DNA of 64,000 nt from Apostichopus japonicus (GCF_037975245.1 NC_092563.1:24522960-24586959), one strand, 5' to 3'. Counted from the stretch's first letter, positions 1 to 14,000 are shown. Translations and numbers: made by a program. Notes: a model not told the origin generated them from the letters alone.

Positions 1-1540
1 CTTTTTGCCAGTTGTGAATGACAAAGGGAGAGTGTAGGAACTGCGTACATTAATGAAAGGCATTTAAAATGAGGCAGGAGCGGACTGGTGGAAATTAAAG
101 AAGGGCGCGTCTCCCTGGAGTCTTTGAATCCCACTACCGACAAAGAAGTGGGGGGGGGGGGGCTGGGATCTCCCTCCAGAAAAAAAGTAAGACAGCTGTT
201 TTCCAATGGTTGGTGAGGGATGGGATGGGGGCTTGGCGGGCCTTCACCCTCATGGATCCGCGATTGTGGGTTGTTCATATCTAATCAAGCTGTAGGCCTT
301 TTTTTCGGTAGGAAATATATAGCATAAACAAGTTATTGCCCAGGAAGCCGGGGTACAACTCCGGGCGCGCGGTTTCCTTTGAAGGAAATAGGAAATGCGA
401 CTACCGTTTGTTTTAAGTCGTGATATCACAGAAAACTTACATGATTTCATAATAGTTGATCCAATTTCCATATTTAGTACCTCGGAGTACTCTATAGCCA
501 TGGCATGATGAAAGAAACCTCCATTATTAGTCTCGATGAAGCTTGGCGATCAATCGGGGATTTTCTCTCTCTCTTTTTTCTTCCAAATTCAAACGTACTT
601 ATTATTAGCACAACCCATTTCGACCTAATTATAGATCAGGGACAGTAGGCCTACATCTTTTCAACGGGAACCACGTTCAATAACCTCACATCAGCTATAT
701 CTCTCTACGTTATAAGCTCCATTAACTAACATAACCAGTCGTGGAGGGGGGGGGGGGGTGGGAATAGCAATCTTGCCCTCCCACATACTTTAAATCATGT
801 GCCGTGTAACGTCCGACCGTAGTGCTCATTAGCCGCATATCGAAAAGATGGGCTACTGGGAGCGCCAAACTCTTTGAATTGTAACAGCCAAACGGATACT
901 CGCGAAAGACAAACGTATGACGTCCTAAGTATAGGTTCAATGCGTAATGAGGTAGCATATGCCTACTTTATATAATTACCCCGGCATTGACCTGTAGGCT
1001 ACACTTAAATTGTCAAAGTCACGAGCTAGTTTTGTAACACCTTGCAGAAGTTGTTTTATATGTGGAGGCGACCCATTGCAATAACTTACATGACTTCTGG
1101 CCATTAATGGCACCTTGCATTTTTTCCGTATCGTGACTAAGCAGAGTTTTAGTTAATTACGAAACCCCAAATGTTTCGTTACTTGGAAACAGGACTTAAT
1201 TTATTATTCCTCACCTATAAATAAAACTTCCTTCGCTCTGTAATTGATTTGCTTTAAAATCGTCGTAATTCGCCCCACTTCTAAAGCCTGACCCTGTATT
1301 ACCGTTCATGCACTACAACATCTAATTGTAAATCCACTGAAAGTCAAATCCGAGTTGTCGACATATTTTATACAATTCTCCGGTTTTTTGTTTCCTTGAT
1401 ATATTTCGACTTTTCATGGATGCACACCATTAGAACGTCACGTGATCTTCGGGGATCTGTGGGTTTTATGTGCATTCCATGCCATTTGTGTTGTATTTCG
1501 TAGAGGTTGAGTTCGTTGTGACAGAGGCAGTAGATTGAGT
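1..1540. other. Upstream non-coding DNA, nothing recognised
   Basis: I see only homopolymer G tracts (about 150-161 and 746-758) and AT-rich unique sequence. No open frame here resembles a known family, and none has codon or domain support. Confidence 0.5.
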
Positions 1541-1548
1541 TTTTTTGG

Positions 1549-1940
1549 CAGTGGCGTAGGAAGGTACTTTTGAGTGGGGGGGATGAAGACTGATGGCCGG
1601 CCTGGGGGAGGGGTCTAAGGGGGTGTCCCACTCCCCTTTGAGAATTTTTGCATTTCCAGGTGGCCTCAGATGTAATTTGGTGCAATATAGCACACTTCAA
1701 CACCCACTCCATTTTGTAAATAATTTTGCACTTTCACCTGGTCTTAGATGCAATTTGGTGCTCCAAATGAGATTTTTTTTCTGCCAAAATGTTCTGAGTA
1801 AAATGAATAATGTTATCATTTATTGGGAAATAAAAAAGGAGTTTTCTGACTTGCGAAGCGGGGGGCGGAATGATACTTCCGCCCCCATATTTTTCACTGG
1901 GGGTGGCTGGCGCCCCAGCCCCCCGGTTCCTACGCCCTTG
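1549..1940. mobile_element. hAT-like non-autonomous element (MITE) A
   Basis: The ends are inverted: cagtggcgtaggaa at 1549-1562 and ttcctacgcccttg at 1927-1940 (12 of 14 pair). They are flanked by a near-perfect 8-bp target duplication, ttttttgg (1541-1548) and gtttttgg (1941-1948). An 8-bp duplication with CAGTGGCG-type ends is typical of hAT transposons. The 392-bp body encodes nothing convincing and shares a gggtgtccc..ctcccctttga segment with the element at 3078. Confidence 0.8.
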
Positions 1941-2212
1941 GTTTTTGGTGCTAAAAACTTGAACTGGTTTTTACCAAAGATCATTCTTTTTTGTAGCCTC
2001 TATCGAATACATGGTCTGGATTTGCCTTAAATGCATGTAAAATAGCATGTAGGCTCTTCCAAAAGCAACAATCTTTCAATTAGTACGGTGACACTCGTAA
2101 TCACTCCTCGTTACAACTTTCAAGGTGTCTCTCATGAGCGGCCTTCCTTATCGGTAGGCTACTCTCCAGAAAGCCGGAGTCGCTTCTTCCGTCCATACAT
2201 TAAGCAAAGTTC

Positions 2213-2275
2213 TTCTCGGCCTTTTGGCTGAGACCATGTGAAGTCCCTGCTAGGTGAATCGTGATACGCACCTGA
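2213..2275 (+). pseudogene. U2 snRNA-like fragment
   Basis: Positions 2213-2229 (ttctcggccttttggct) match the conserved 5' stem-loop region of U2 snRNA exactly. The next 21 bases match U2 at about 13 positions, and a gatacg motif follows at about the right place. The branch-point recognition segment (GTAGTA in U2) reads GAAGTC here and the rest diverges, so this looks like a decayed U2 copy or a U2-derived repeat head rather than a working gene. Confidence 0.5.
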
Positions 2276-2779
2276 CGATGATCACTCACTCACAGCGATG
2301 CGAGGGGGGGGGGGGGGGGCTTGGGAACTGGGGTTGAGAGCGGATCAGTCGGTTTGTTGTTTTCGTTTTCGTGCACAGGTTCTTCCCTGTATGACTGTTC
2401 TTAAAGAGTACCGTATACAAATTTTCTATTCCCATGTATCGTCATGTTGAACTGAGACTACCACACTTTCGCAACTGCTTGTCAACAGAGTGATAGCAAG
2501 ATCTGCCCTCTAATTTCATTGGTAGTTTTGGATATTCAAAAGGTATAGCTTGTTCAAAACATTCTTGTCTTTCAAGAAATACAGCACACATATATTTTCC
2601 AACCAATTAGCATTAGTTCAGCAGTTGATACTCTCTCAGTTCCCCTAGCTTTGTAATCGTATATTTACAAACCTTTGACCTTTTTTTTTTCTCAACCAAA
2701 GACCGGTTTAATTCCCAAGAGACGCTTTGACCAACGGCAAAATGCTGACACACATGTAGTCATCACAGTACGTAGATTC

Positions 2780-2864
2780 ATGTTTAGAACAGTACTAGTG
2801 CTGTTTTCAGGTTTTCTGTGTGTCTTCTTAACGACTTTTCGAGACTTTTCTCACTTTCCCAACT
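2780..2864 (+). CDS. Candidate signal-peptide exon (weak)
   Basis: An ATG at 2780 opens a 28-codon stretch starting M-F-R followed by a hydrophobic run rich in V, L, F and C, which resembles a secretion signal. A possible donor (aact|gtatat) after 2864 leaves phase 1, the phase needed to join the exon at 4882. The donor is mediocre, there is no other support, and the stop follows soon after, so chance is a real alternative. Confidence 0.18.
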
Positions 2865-3077
2865 GTATATAGGTTGTTTATACGGCCGTAATTAAGCAAC
2901 CTATATATGTGCCTTCCACGTACTTCCTCCGTGGAAAATACGATCTCAATGTAAGTTTTTTTCTTTACTTCGAGAAAGTACTTCTAGAAATTACTTCTAT
3001 CATGTTTTTTTTCAACCGTCATATGAAAATATTTGGGATTGACGAGTCAATGGGCTACCTTGCTTGAACCTCGTTGG

Positions 3078-3683
3078 CAGTGGCGGCGCCAGGAATTTTT
3101 AGTTGGGGAGGCTAAGGGGGGCTGAGCCAATTTTTGGGTGGCTTACAAGATTGAGTGATCGCCGTCCTGGGAAGGGGTATAAGGGGAGGGGGTGTCCCCC
3201 TCCCCCTTTGAAATTTTTCCCAATCCTGGAAAGGCCTACATGCAAAATGGTGGCATTTAGCGAGGCTTTTGTCACCTGAAAATTTCTCCAAAAATATGCA
3301 TTTTTTTTGTGAGTAACTTTAGTCAAATTAGCATGGAAGATACCAGTTCACAGTTTTCGTATCACTAAAATATTACCTGCTGTGAAAGATCCAATTCCTT
3401 TGCTCAATTATTATATCGCGCTCTCTGACACAACTCCTGTTTTAGTCTGTATACACGCTGTTTGTGAAACGCACACGACCTTGCCGTATGAGAACAAAAT
3501 TCATCAAAATATTCATTGACCATTGTAGCACTGCGTTATGGCTGACAAAATTTGGGTAGGCTATATTGTTTCAATGAGGTTTTGTTTTTGCCTATTTCAG
3601 TTGGGGGGCTAATGGGGGGCTGACTACTTCAGTAGGGGGATAAAGCCCTCCCAAGCCCCCCCCCCCCCTTGGCGCCGCCACTG
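3078..3683. mobile_element. hAT-like non-autonomous element B
   Basis: The terminal inverted repeats are cagtggcggcgccagg at 3078-3093 and cttggcgccgccactg at 3668-3683. The flanks are ctcgttgg (3070-3077) and cttgttgg (3684-3691), an 8-bp duplication with one mismatch. The body is 606 bp with G-rich and C-rich sub-terminal tracts and no transposase frame. Confidence 0.85.
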
Positions 3684-3691
3684 CTTGTTGG

Positions 3692-4881
3692 TTTCGTTCT
3701 TTGATTCTTAAGTGAATTATGTCTATCACCGGGCAGTATGAGATTCTAGCATATAACTGATATGTATTGTATCCAACACTTTTTGTGCGAAATCTTTACA
3801 TGGAACACATAGCTAGCTACTCCAAGAACCGCCTAAGTCAGCACCATCAAGTCGATTATAAAGTATGACTGCGGTTGATAGTCCTATACAATCCCTCCAG
3901 ATCATGATATTTTCACACCTAGATGATTCACATCCGTATACACGGCTGTCTGCAGAAAACAATAGAAAACTCCAAAAACGATTCAAAGGGTGGCAAGCCC
4001 ACTGTCCAAATAATAAACCAGGTTACAATGAAGAAGTTTGGTTAACCACCAAAAATGACTTATGTTGGGGGTGGGGCCATTCATTCTTGCTGTCTTGTAG
4101 CAAGTGTAGAGTAAGAAAATCGATGTTAGAAAGTGGACTTGGAATTTCTTCGGAACTAATGTTCTAAACCCCGGGGGTTTGGGAACTTTCATATTTCCAA
4201 TATTCTCTGATTGTGATGCAGAAAGGCGTATTGGAATATATGTGAAAGCCCTAACAGTAGTCCAAGGGGCAAATCCCCTGGAAAGTGTTACATTGTAAGA
4301 TAATTCTTGCTCAAGGGGGAGGGGCAAGCCCCCTTCTCCTTGCTGACACCCGTGTCCACATACAATGCAAGTCTTCCAAGGATTGACTTTTTCTTAGAAG
4401 TTCCATGAGTATCGGCCAAAACGAAATGATCGAGGTGACCAGATATTACAATAGTTAGATTTATTAATCACTTGCGCTGCATGCTTTTGAAGATTACACA
4501 AGAAAAAAGGAAAAGTTTTGTCTGATTTATGCCAATGGCCTTTTCACCTAATTTAATTACAGAAAGATTTATCAGAAGATTATCTCAGTTTCTTTCTGGG
4601 TTCCTGTTTTATCTCTTAACCCTACCAGCTCGCATCTTTGTTCGATCATGCATAACTGTGTAGATATATGGGCAGTGGAAGGATCCCTTCCTTCTTTGAG
4701 ATGGCTTCATGCAGACTGTAATATTGAAAAATTCATGTACATGCTTGAATTGTTTTTATCTTTGAGTAAAAAGGCAGTTTGTAACATTTATGTCAGGAAT
4801 ATTTAACACCTTCCATGTACTTTCTTGAGAGCCCCTATTGAAAATGTTCTTTGCTTTCATGTTTTTTCTTTCTTTTCACAG
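3692..4881. other. Non-coding DNA before the first certain exon
   Basis: I find no supported exon here. The open frames on both strands around 3865-4327 have no recognisable domain. The segment 4150-4330 has G-rich and C-rich runs like those inside the nearby hAT elements and may be an old repeat. Confidence 0.4.
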
Positions 4882-5031
4882 TTTGCACGAACAACGTGAA
4901 TCCCTGTCCTGGTTCCACAGAGTGCTTTAATCGGCCTCTGCCACCCAATGCCGATCCCTCAACATTAGCCTATGTGTGTGACTGTGGGTCTAGTTTTACG
5001 GTTGGTGATGACTGCAGTACCACTCCCCCTG
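4882..5031 (+). CDS. Exon 1 (first visible): EGF-like domain
   Basis: Acceptor ttttcacag before 4882, donor G|gtaagt after 5031; 150 bp. Six cysteines in EGF order (V-C-T, N-P-C-P, T-E-C-F, Y-V-C-D-C-G, D-D-C-S), with a long proline-rich loop between Cys3 and Cys4. It begins inside a codon, so at least one exon lies upstream. The 999-bp intron after it holds a (TA)n run near 5185-5206. Confidence 0.88.
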
Positions 5032-8000
5032 GTAAGTTTTGATTGAAAGAAATGATCTTGTACCTTTAGAAGTATTTTGTTTTGGAGATGACAATTACGC
5101 CAATATGTGACACCGGGGCAGAGGGAATAGAAAATTAATGGATATGGGGCCTTAATGACTATGATCAAGTTGGTGGAGTACCGAGTATATATATATATAT
5201 ATATATTATTAAGAAGATGAATACAGAGCCTGTTTATTTCGAAAAAGGAGCTGTCACTACTTTACTATGTGTACTTTTATGAATATTAATAATGCGGTTG
5301 AGCGGCTAATATGAGTAATAATTGTCTAGTAGATAGATGATGCAGTAGATGGTGCTACCATGAATATTAAGTATGTAGTAGATAGGTCATGAATATTCAA
5401 TATTTAAAGATGGATATCACCTAATTATCCAGACCCTCGCTAGGATGTATTTATTTGGAAATGTTCTTCTTTGTAACAGATACATTCAAAGAGAGTATGC
5501 TCTTGTTTTTCATGGAAATTCACTTTCTATAAATCCTTACAATTATAAGCCAAACTTTGATGAAAAAGTGTGGGACTGCCTTGATTATTAAAAATCTTTT
5601 TGTGAGATGAATCGATGACTCGGTGATATTTATCAGCCTGTTAGTAATACCAGACATGCCAGGTTTTAAGACATTCCTCATGGTCTCACAATTTTAATTG
5701 CCAATCTCCTGGCCAATTTGGTTTCTAACTTTGTCTTTATTACGATTAAAATTGGCCACAGTTAACGTTTTTTTATATACATTCGTTTTTTGGTAAAAAA
5801 TAATCATGTACAGTGCTGATGCAAACCTGCCCTTCAGCTTTCCTGTCAGCTTGACAATTAATTTTGTGCAACTTAGCCCCATGTTATTTCAGATGCGGCG
5901 TGTCAATTCCCAAAACAAACTTTCTATGTTAATGGTTACCGTTGGAAATCCCAAAAATTAAAATGATATCCTTTGTCCCCCCATTGACCAGCGAGATTTT
6001 TCGGTTCTTTCTTCCCTTCTCCAAATTCAGGTTTTCGATCGGATAGACCCCAAGAAAGTTTCATAACTTGTTATGGTGACAGTTGCAGTACTGGAAGCTT
6101 TCAGTCTCTGAATTATCCAAATCTCTACGAAGATCGGTGGACTGCTATTTACCTCCTCTACATCCCAAGGGCTAGTAGGATTGACTTTACCTTTACTGGT
6201 GATGGCGGTTTTGGTATTGAAACCCTCAAAGATGAACTTTACGTTGGAACCGGTTTGAGCTTCAGCTCAAATGACTTCACAGGAGTAGATATAGTTGATG
6301 GCAATAGGGTAGTTCGTTTCTTTGATAATTCAACATTGAATGGGCAGACATACCCACCACCATTTTCTTTTGAGACAGATTCAGTGTGGCTCTACTTCTT
6401 GACAGATAAAAACATTATGTTCAACGGATGGCAGTTATCCTGGACCTCGACTGGTTTGTACTATATCATTTAATTTGAATTGTTGCAGTCTTAAAATAAT
6501 GTCTAGTTTTTAGGGTAAAGGGACAGAGGATTTATGAACTCTAATTTGTGTTGCTTGTTGTTAAATGGACCCAAAATTCTGAAATTTTATACATTAGAGA
6601 TATAAAGTATTAGTATAAACATTTGATGATGGTTTTCTTTAACCAATTTTAAAAAGCTTTGCGTTTGTAGCTAAGGATAGCTAGTTTGAGTGTGCATAGT
6701 AGAAAGAATATATCAAATAGACTAATTAGTGTGACGTGGCTGGTTAAAAAAAAGCAAAAGGATGAACAGGCATCACCAACTACTAATAGAGTACATCAGT
6801 CGATGTTTTGTTGAATAACTAATGGACACAAAATTGTTATTATTTATTTGATATCAACTGTTCAATTTGGGTAAAGAAGCACTCACTCATAACAGTGCCT
6901 TTACCATGGTTTCAAGTGTTTGGGATTGGGGCAGAATGCAAAAGAACCTAAAATGACCGAACTGGTCATGCATGAATCTTGCCCTCGACTCCACTCAAAC
7001 TCTTTGCCCTCCTCACCCCCTCCCCCCTCCCCCACCCCCCACCCCCACCCCCAAAAATGTCTGGTTACGCCACTGCCTGAGCACAAGAGAAGTCAACCAG
7101 TGCTGCTCGGTTGAGCTTCGTACTTTGTTTGCAGATATCCCTGGATGAAATCAAGAAGCAATTGGTCATAAAGGTCAGCATATGTCAAATTCTGAAAGTC
7201 TTGTATTTTTGGTTGATGATTACTTTGAAACGTAAGCTGGGATGAATTTTGAGATTGGTACATATACATTCGGGTGAGCGGTACAATAACCCCAATTATT
7301 TTGTCAGCTTGCTCCATAAACTTTGCCACTGTTCCAATCGATCACTTAAGTGTCAAACACTTTCCTTATAGATTCCTACCATGGAGAGATTACCAAAGGA
7401 TGTTATCAAAATGTTAGTCTTTATTGCTTCACAAATGTGTCATTTGAAACTTTCAAATCTTCCAATCTTCTTCTGGTCATTAAACGTTTTTAAATGTTCA
7501 TAGTTACATAATGGTATGTATTGTTGTTCTGACATTATCTGTAAATACTCTATCAGTGACAACAACAACTTAGCTGAAGTTATGTAGTTTTTGCTTCTTC
7601 CATCAGTTGACAACACACCTCCTACTGTGAGTCTTTGCCCAGGAAATATGGAAAGGGTTTTGGAGAGAGGTGACCAACAGTTTGTGTCCATCATATGGAC
7701 CGAACCAATAGCTAATGATATCTCTGGTCCTGTTACTAGTACACAATCGCACACATCTGGAACCAACTTCTTTATCGGAACTACAACTGTTACATACACA
7801 TTCTTTGATCGGCATGGGAATTTTGCCAATTGTATTTTCGATGTTACAGTAATTGAAGGTAAGATTTTCAAAAATAACATTCATTACCAATGTTTCGAAC
7901 AGTGAAAGTGAATTATCCAATGTGTGCAATATTTCAGAACTCATAAGGTTGATTCAAATTTATATGGCTAAATAAATCATTTTTTTTTTCCAAGTTGGGA

Positions 8001-11000
8001 GATAAATGTCAAGGCTTTCTCTAACCCAATGAATGGACCAAATATGGTTCGAACTATTCCATGCAGCTTCCTTTCTAGTCCTCCTCTTTTTCATAGTTGA
8101 AGAATTGCATTAAGATTGTTGTTTTGTTTTGGCTTCTTGGAGATGGTTCGTTCAGTGCAGCAGGTCCTAAACTCTGGAATCCTCTTCCTTTTCACTTGAG
8201 AAATATCACATCTATTGACACTTTTAAGAAGTATTTGAAAACTTAGGCTTGAGTATGGGCATTAATCTTATTCGTTGTTTTATTCACATTACTGTGCCCA
8301 TTTTATATATATATATATATTTATATTTTTACGTTCTTTATTGTGGTTTATATCCCTGTCTTATATCATGTTTTTACTTTTACTGCTGTTGTTATTACTT
8401 TTAGGTTTCTTAAGTTTGGTAATTTTATATTCCAGGTATTGGTTCTTTTGTACAGTGCTCTTGAGCATGTTTTATTTCATGATAACAGCACTTTAATATA
8501 TGGTATTTATTTATTTATTATGTATTTATTTATATATATATTCTGTAAATATGTAGATTTTCTCTCAGGAATTGATGTATTAAGTGTCTTGGAATTTATA
8601 TTTTAATAGCCTACACTATAGTAATCACTATATATGCAGCCTCAGCATTCATAAAGTCTTAATTACTGTATAGCTGGTAGGGTTGTTTAATCTTGCAACA
8701 CATTTCAACCAACTCTGTGAGAAATCTATGGCGCATACAGGAATTCATTGTATAGAAATGAGGGAACAAAAGACAGAAAAGAAAGATATGAAAATTGGAA
8801 GAAAAAAATCCGAGCAGAATGTTTGATTGTTCTTGATAATGCATAAAATACCCATTTTTTTATCAAGGAGTGCTTATTTTCCCTCTTGAACAACACTGGG
8901 GAATGAACTGTACTTGCAAACATGTTTGTGGGTAATTCAGTAAGATTTTCCTACTCTTGTAAACATATATGCAGTATTAGTTTCATGACTTCTGCTGCCA
9001 TGTTAATATCCAACTGACTGCACGGTGAGTCATAACTGCAGTAATAAATAGTAATTAATAGTAATAAATAGTAATTAATGTGAAACAAACTATCACAGTG
9101 GTGCTTCTGTTGGTCACAAGCTGATGGCCCTCTCAGATTCAACATCTGAGTTGTACTCTGGTATATATCATATAAGTCATATTTCCATTCAACAGTTTGC
9201 TTAAAAGGATTATCTGCATTTTAATTTCAGCTGATTCCCAGCCACCAGTTGTAAGTGGTTGTCCTGATGCGATTATGCGTGAAGTGGAACTAGGCACCAC
9301 TGAGATCCGTGTCGATTGGATTGAACCAACTGCAGTTGATGTACCTCCTGGGCCAGTTGATTTAGAAAGCAGAAGCTTTGCACCAGGTTCCTCATTTCCA
9401 GCTCCAACAACTCTTGGTCAAGTTGAGAGAAGGACGGTATCCTATGTATTTGCTGATGCCAACTTAAACAGAGCAACATGTGTATTTACTGTGTCAGTAA
9501 CTGCAGGTATGTCAGTCATAAATGAAGGTAAAAATTACATGCTATGGATAAATTGATAGTGACCACTATAGACACTTACCTTTATAGTTCTGTTGTGAAT
9601 CACACATTTCAGAGCAGATGACGATATTGATAGATCATGTATATTAGTGTTGGGGTGTGATCTGAAATGAAGAAACCTTGTCCATTTGGATCATGTCTCA
9701 AACTGTGTCCAGAATTTTACCAAGATGAATCCATTGTCAGTTTATCAGATTCAAGTTAAAAAGGAAAAAAGAAAAAGAAAAAACAAGCTATTATGTCAGC
9801 ATATCAATATATTTCATTAAAAGAAGAATACATGATCTGGCTTATATAGCTAGGAGTGATGCAAATAAGAGGAAATTGGCAGTAAGAGAGAGAGAGAGAG
9901 ATGACCAATTAACATATTTATCATGCAAGGCTATTTTTGAATCCAGAGAGAACACCCTCCTATGATGGATTGGTGCAATTTGGAAAACTTGCCAGAATAC
10001 AAGAACAAAGTGCTTTTAATTTCTAAATGAATGATATAATATTGACCACCCCCCTTCCTCCTTCCCCCTTTGCGTGGACTTGCTATATGAACAGGGTTTG
10101 ATATAATTCTAATTGACCTTAATTATTCATACTGATAAACCTTTGGTTATTTGTTTTAAACTTTTATCCTGCAGTCGATAATACACCACCAGTTATTAGT
10201 GGATGCCCTGGTGTTCAGTCAGGCACAGTGGAAATAGGTACAAATGAACAAGCTAGTATTGTGTGGACAGAACCAACTGCTACAGATTTATCGCGCACAT
10301 CAACCCTGATTCAGCGGACACATCCCCCAGGATCACTATTCGCTAGTGGAACGACATCAGTGACATACACATTCGCAGATTCAAGTACTAACGAAGCAAC
10401 TTGTCAATTCAATGTTGTGGTTACCACAGGTAAGACTATTTCTGCAAAATGTCATAATCCTACTTGGAGTATATTTTTGGTTTGTTTTTATTTGCCCATC
10501 AGTTATAATGTGGTGTTTAAAATAGTGTCAGTGAAGGATTTTTTTGTTTTTGTCCCGGTAGTTTGCTTAATTAAACATGAGGATAACGTCTTAAACAACC
10601 TAAATTTACATGCTTTTATGAGTCATACGAAACTTTTCCAACCATAAACACTAGTCTGTCTATTGGAAATATTTGGAGAATTAACTGACTTGCTTTATTT
10701 AAAGCAATTTGTGAAGTATCGTCACCACTGATACTCCCTACTGACAGCTCCCTATGGACAACTTGCAATTCTGCTGTATAATTGATTTTTCAAACTTTGG
10801 TTAATATTCTGGACTGGCTGCACCTCTTCTGAAGGATATTAATTGCGGGTCATTAAAAACAGATTGGCTGACGGACAGATACTTGGATGTTTTGTCATGT
10901 CTTTTTAAAGCATGCTCTGACTTGTCAAAGTATATATGTAGCCGTATAGTGTTCACAAAATTACATTCCTTGTAAGTTAGACCAGCTGCCTGTCCCTCCA

Positions 11001-14000
11001 ACTGTTCCCCTAGCTGTCCATCTATCCATCCATGCAGTCATTTATCAATGTTTCTGTAGTGTGTTTATCCCATGGGTTGTAAGTAGTTATTAACAGACAT
11101 TAAACATAGTGAATACTGTAGTCCATCAGAAACCAATTTAAGAAAGATAAAAGAAAGCAGTGACTGGGAAATTCTGAACATATCTTGAAAGAGCAAGTTT
11201 TTATTGGAATGCGTCTGTCACCAACGATTAGCCCGGCTGAATAGCTCAGATGGCATAGCTGATGTTCACTATCTTATTCAAGCCTAAAATGTCTTTAATC
11301 TATCAAGATGAAAATACTCCATTTACAGATACTCTTTAAAAAAAAAAACAGAATGCACTCTAATGAAAGAATTATAGAATGCCATTCCCGTGCTATTATC
11401 AGAAGCAGGGTAACATGGTTTCCGAAGGTAACACCTAGTTACCAGTGATGTTGAAGTGTTTGAGACATGGGCTTGCAACCCAGGGTGCTTATGATTGCTG
11501 AGATAACATTCACATATATGCAAATTGGTGAATTGAGTATTGCCTACTTCGAATATGTTGAACAACTGTGATGGACAGTCTCTTGTTGAGGCTATAAATT
11601 TGACTTTTGGTTGCAAAGTCAACTCGATGTGTTTGATACTGTTCAAGAACATAACATATATTGTATGGTGCGGATCTTAGAGTGTGACACCTATCATGGT
11701 CTTCTCAACATTCATATTAAGAACCTCACATATTTAAATGGATGATTCCCAATGGTCTCTTTATCTGGACAATTTGTTGGGTGCTTGCTTACTCCAGTTT
11801 GATTTTACTACTTCAATCAACTTTGTAACAAACTCTCAGATCACACGTGTTGTCTGTCGATCTCGCAACCATCAATTAACTGTCTGTCTTATCCACAGTG
11901 GATACCACTCCTCCTATGTGTGTAGACAACCCAGCAACCATCTTTGAAACTGTCGAGTTAGGAATGCCTGGATTTCTGGTCAGATGGACTCCCCCAACGT
12001 GTAATGACCTTTCAGGAACAGCTTTCGTGAATGCAGCTTCTGCGACTCCTCCAACCTTTTTCTCGGCTGATACTACTACTCCGGTCACACACACCTGTGT
12101 GGACCTCAGTGGAAACGAAGAAACTTGTTCCTTCAGTGTCATCATCCAAACCGGTAGGTCTTACAAGTACCAGCTTTTACTGTGATTGAACAACACAATC
12201 TAGATTGTTTTTCTTTCTTGTATCATATCAAACAATGAAAACGAACAGCAGAGCATTGTCATATTTGATATGCCACTAATAGGGAAACTAGCAATTAAAA
12301 ATTAAAGAAACTAGCAATTAAAATAAAAGAAAGAAACTATGCACTAATATCGCTTAGCTTCTATCCATTTGACTATTCTGATTTGAGAAAGATTTGTGTT
12401 TGGAATAAAGGTTAATCTCGAATAAAATAGATTTCATGAACCACAGAGCTGCCAATAGCTGCCTCAAATCGACACATCTTATTTTTCTGAGGATCTGCTA
12501 GGATCGAAACGTCAGGCCAACTTACTTTTACACATTCTCTTACACAGGCTCTCTAGTGGGTAAGCAGTTTGCTAACAGTTTTATTTTATTTTGCTCTTAC
12601 TTTTGTAGTGGATACAACACCACCCACTATTATAGATGGACCAAACTCAATAACAAGAACCATTGAACTTGGAGAGAATGGTATAGTGGTGACATGGGCA
12701 GAGCCATCATCACAGGACATTTCCGGAACTCAGATATTGATCTCACAGTCCCACTTCTCAAACACCCAGTTTGGAATTGGTAATACCCTAGTGACGTACG
12801 TGTACGGAGATGAGAGTGGGAATACAGCCACTCACATGTTTTGTGTCAACGTTCAAACAGGTAAGTATTAAAAGAAGAAAAATGTAACTTTGCTATATAT
12901 AGACTGTTATATATTCCTACAGAATAGTAAAGTCTGGATGTCCGCCATATATAGTGTATTATCTGCAATACCTACATGTCTGATAATGCGCACTCCTTTC
13001 TATCATAAATGCAGCAGTAAATTTCTCTCTCGTCTCATCCAAAATGGTAGCAATTTGTTGATTAAGGTTTTCTCACCAATTGAAATAATAACAATATAAG
13101 TCCTACATGAAAAGCAGTTTTTAATATTAATAGTGCCAATTTATTGACTGTTAAAATTTTTGAGTTGGCTTGATTATTGACCATGTTAAAGCCTGTATGT
13201 AGAATTATGACAGCTAATTCTGGATAGAATCCTGAGATCCTGGTAAAGGAGGTTTGAATATTAATTCTAATCTTTTGTACATGTTAGTTATATAATTCCT
13301 GTGCCATCCAACTTACAAAAATAGAAAAGAAAAAAATCTAACACCAACCACCTGAAAGTAGGCGACACATGGATCTGCTGCCTTAGCCGACTCTCTGGCT
13401 ATAACCGGTGCTGTGATCTGGTCATTCTTTCTATTGCCAGTTGAGGCAATTCGTGTTGCTGTTTGTTAATGAAATGCTCACAAATCTGAGAGAGGTATCG
13501 CATTGTGGGTTTTGATGTTGCCATAATATCAGGCAATACTGAACTTAGTTGAACATAGTAAATGTTCTGACAATAATGTCCATTTCAAAAGGCAAACATG
13601 TTAAGGTTTAGACATTTTTTTTTCCTTGCTAGATCACTTTTCTGTTGATCCTTTATGCTTCATAAGTGCAACAAAATGGAAATCCAGTATTAAAATGGTC
13701 AAAGCACATTTCTTTTCATTTTCCATTCTGAGAAACCAGTGCAAAAGAGATTCTTACTGATTCTTTTCAGAAAAGTTTATGTCTGCTTGCCATCCAGGGC
13801 ATAATTTTATTTTAACCAGTATTAAATATCAATAGTCCTATGCCAAATGGTCAATTTACTTTACAAGTCTAAAATGCATATTGCAATTTTTTGATGCCCA
13901 GAAACTGTAAGAAAAAAGCTAAATTCATTTTATTGATCTTAATCGCGATATATATAGCAAATATTTATAAAAAGAAAATATCAAGCAGAAACAGAATGTG

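Noticed and set aside
7063-7075. ggttacgccactg, a right-end hAT-like terminus
   Set aside because: I could not find a matching left end or 8-bp target duplication; the nearest cagtg (about 6894) does not pair well.
11323-11652. 109-codon reverse-strand frame in the intron after HYR 3
   Set aside because: No recognisable domain; it overlaps tRNA-like repeat sequence.
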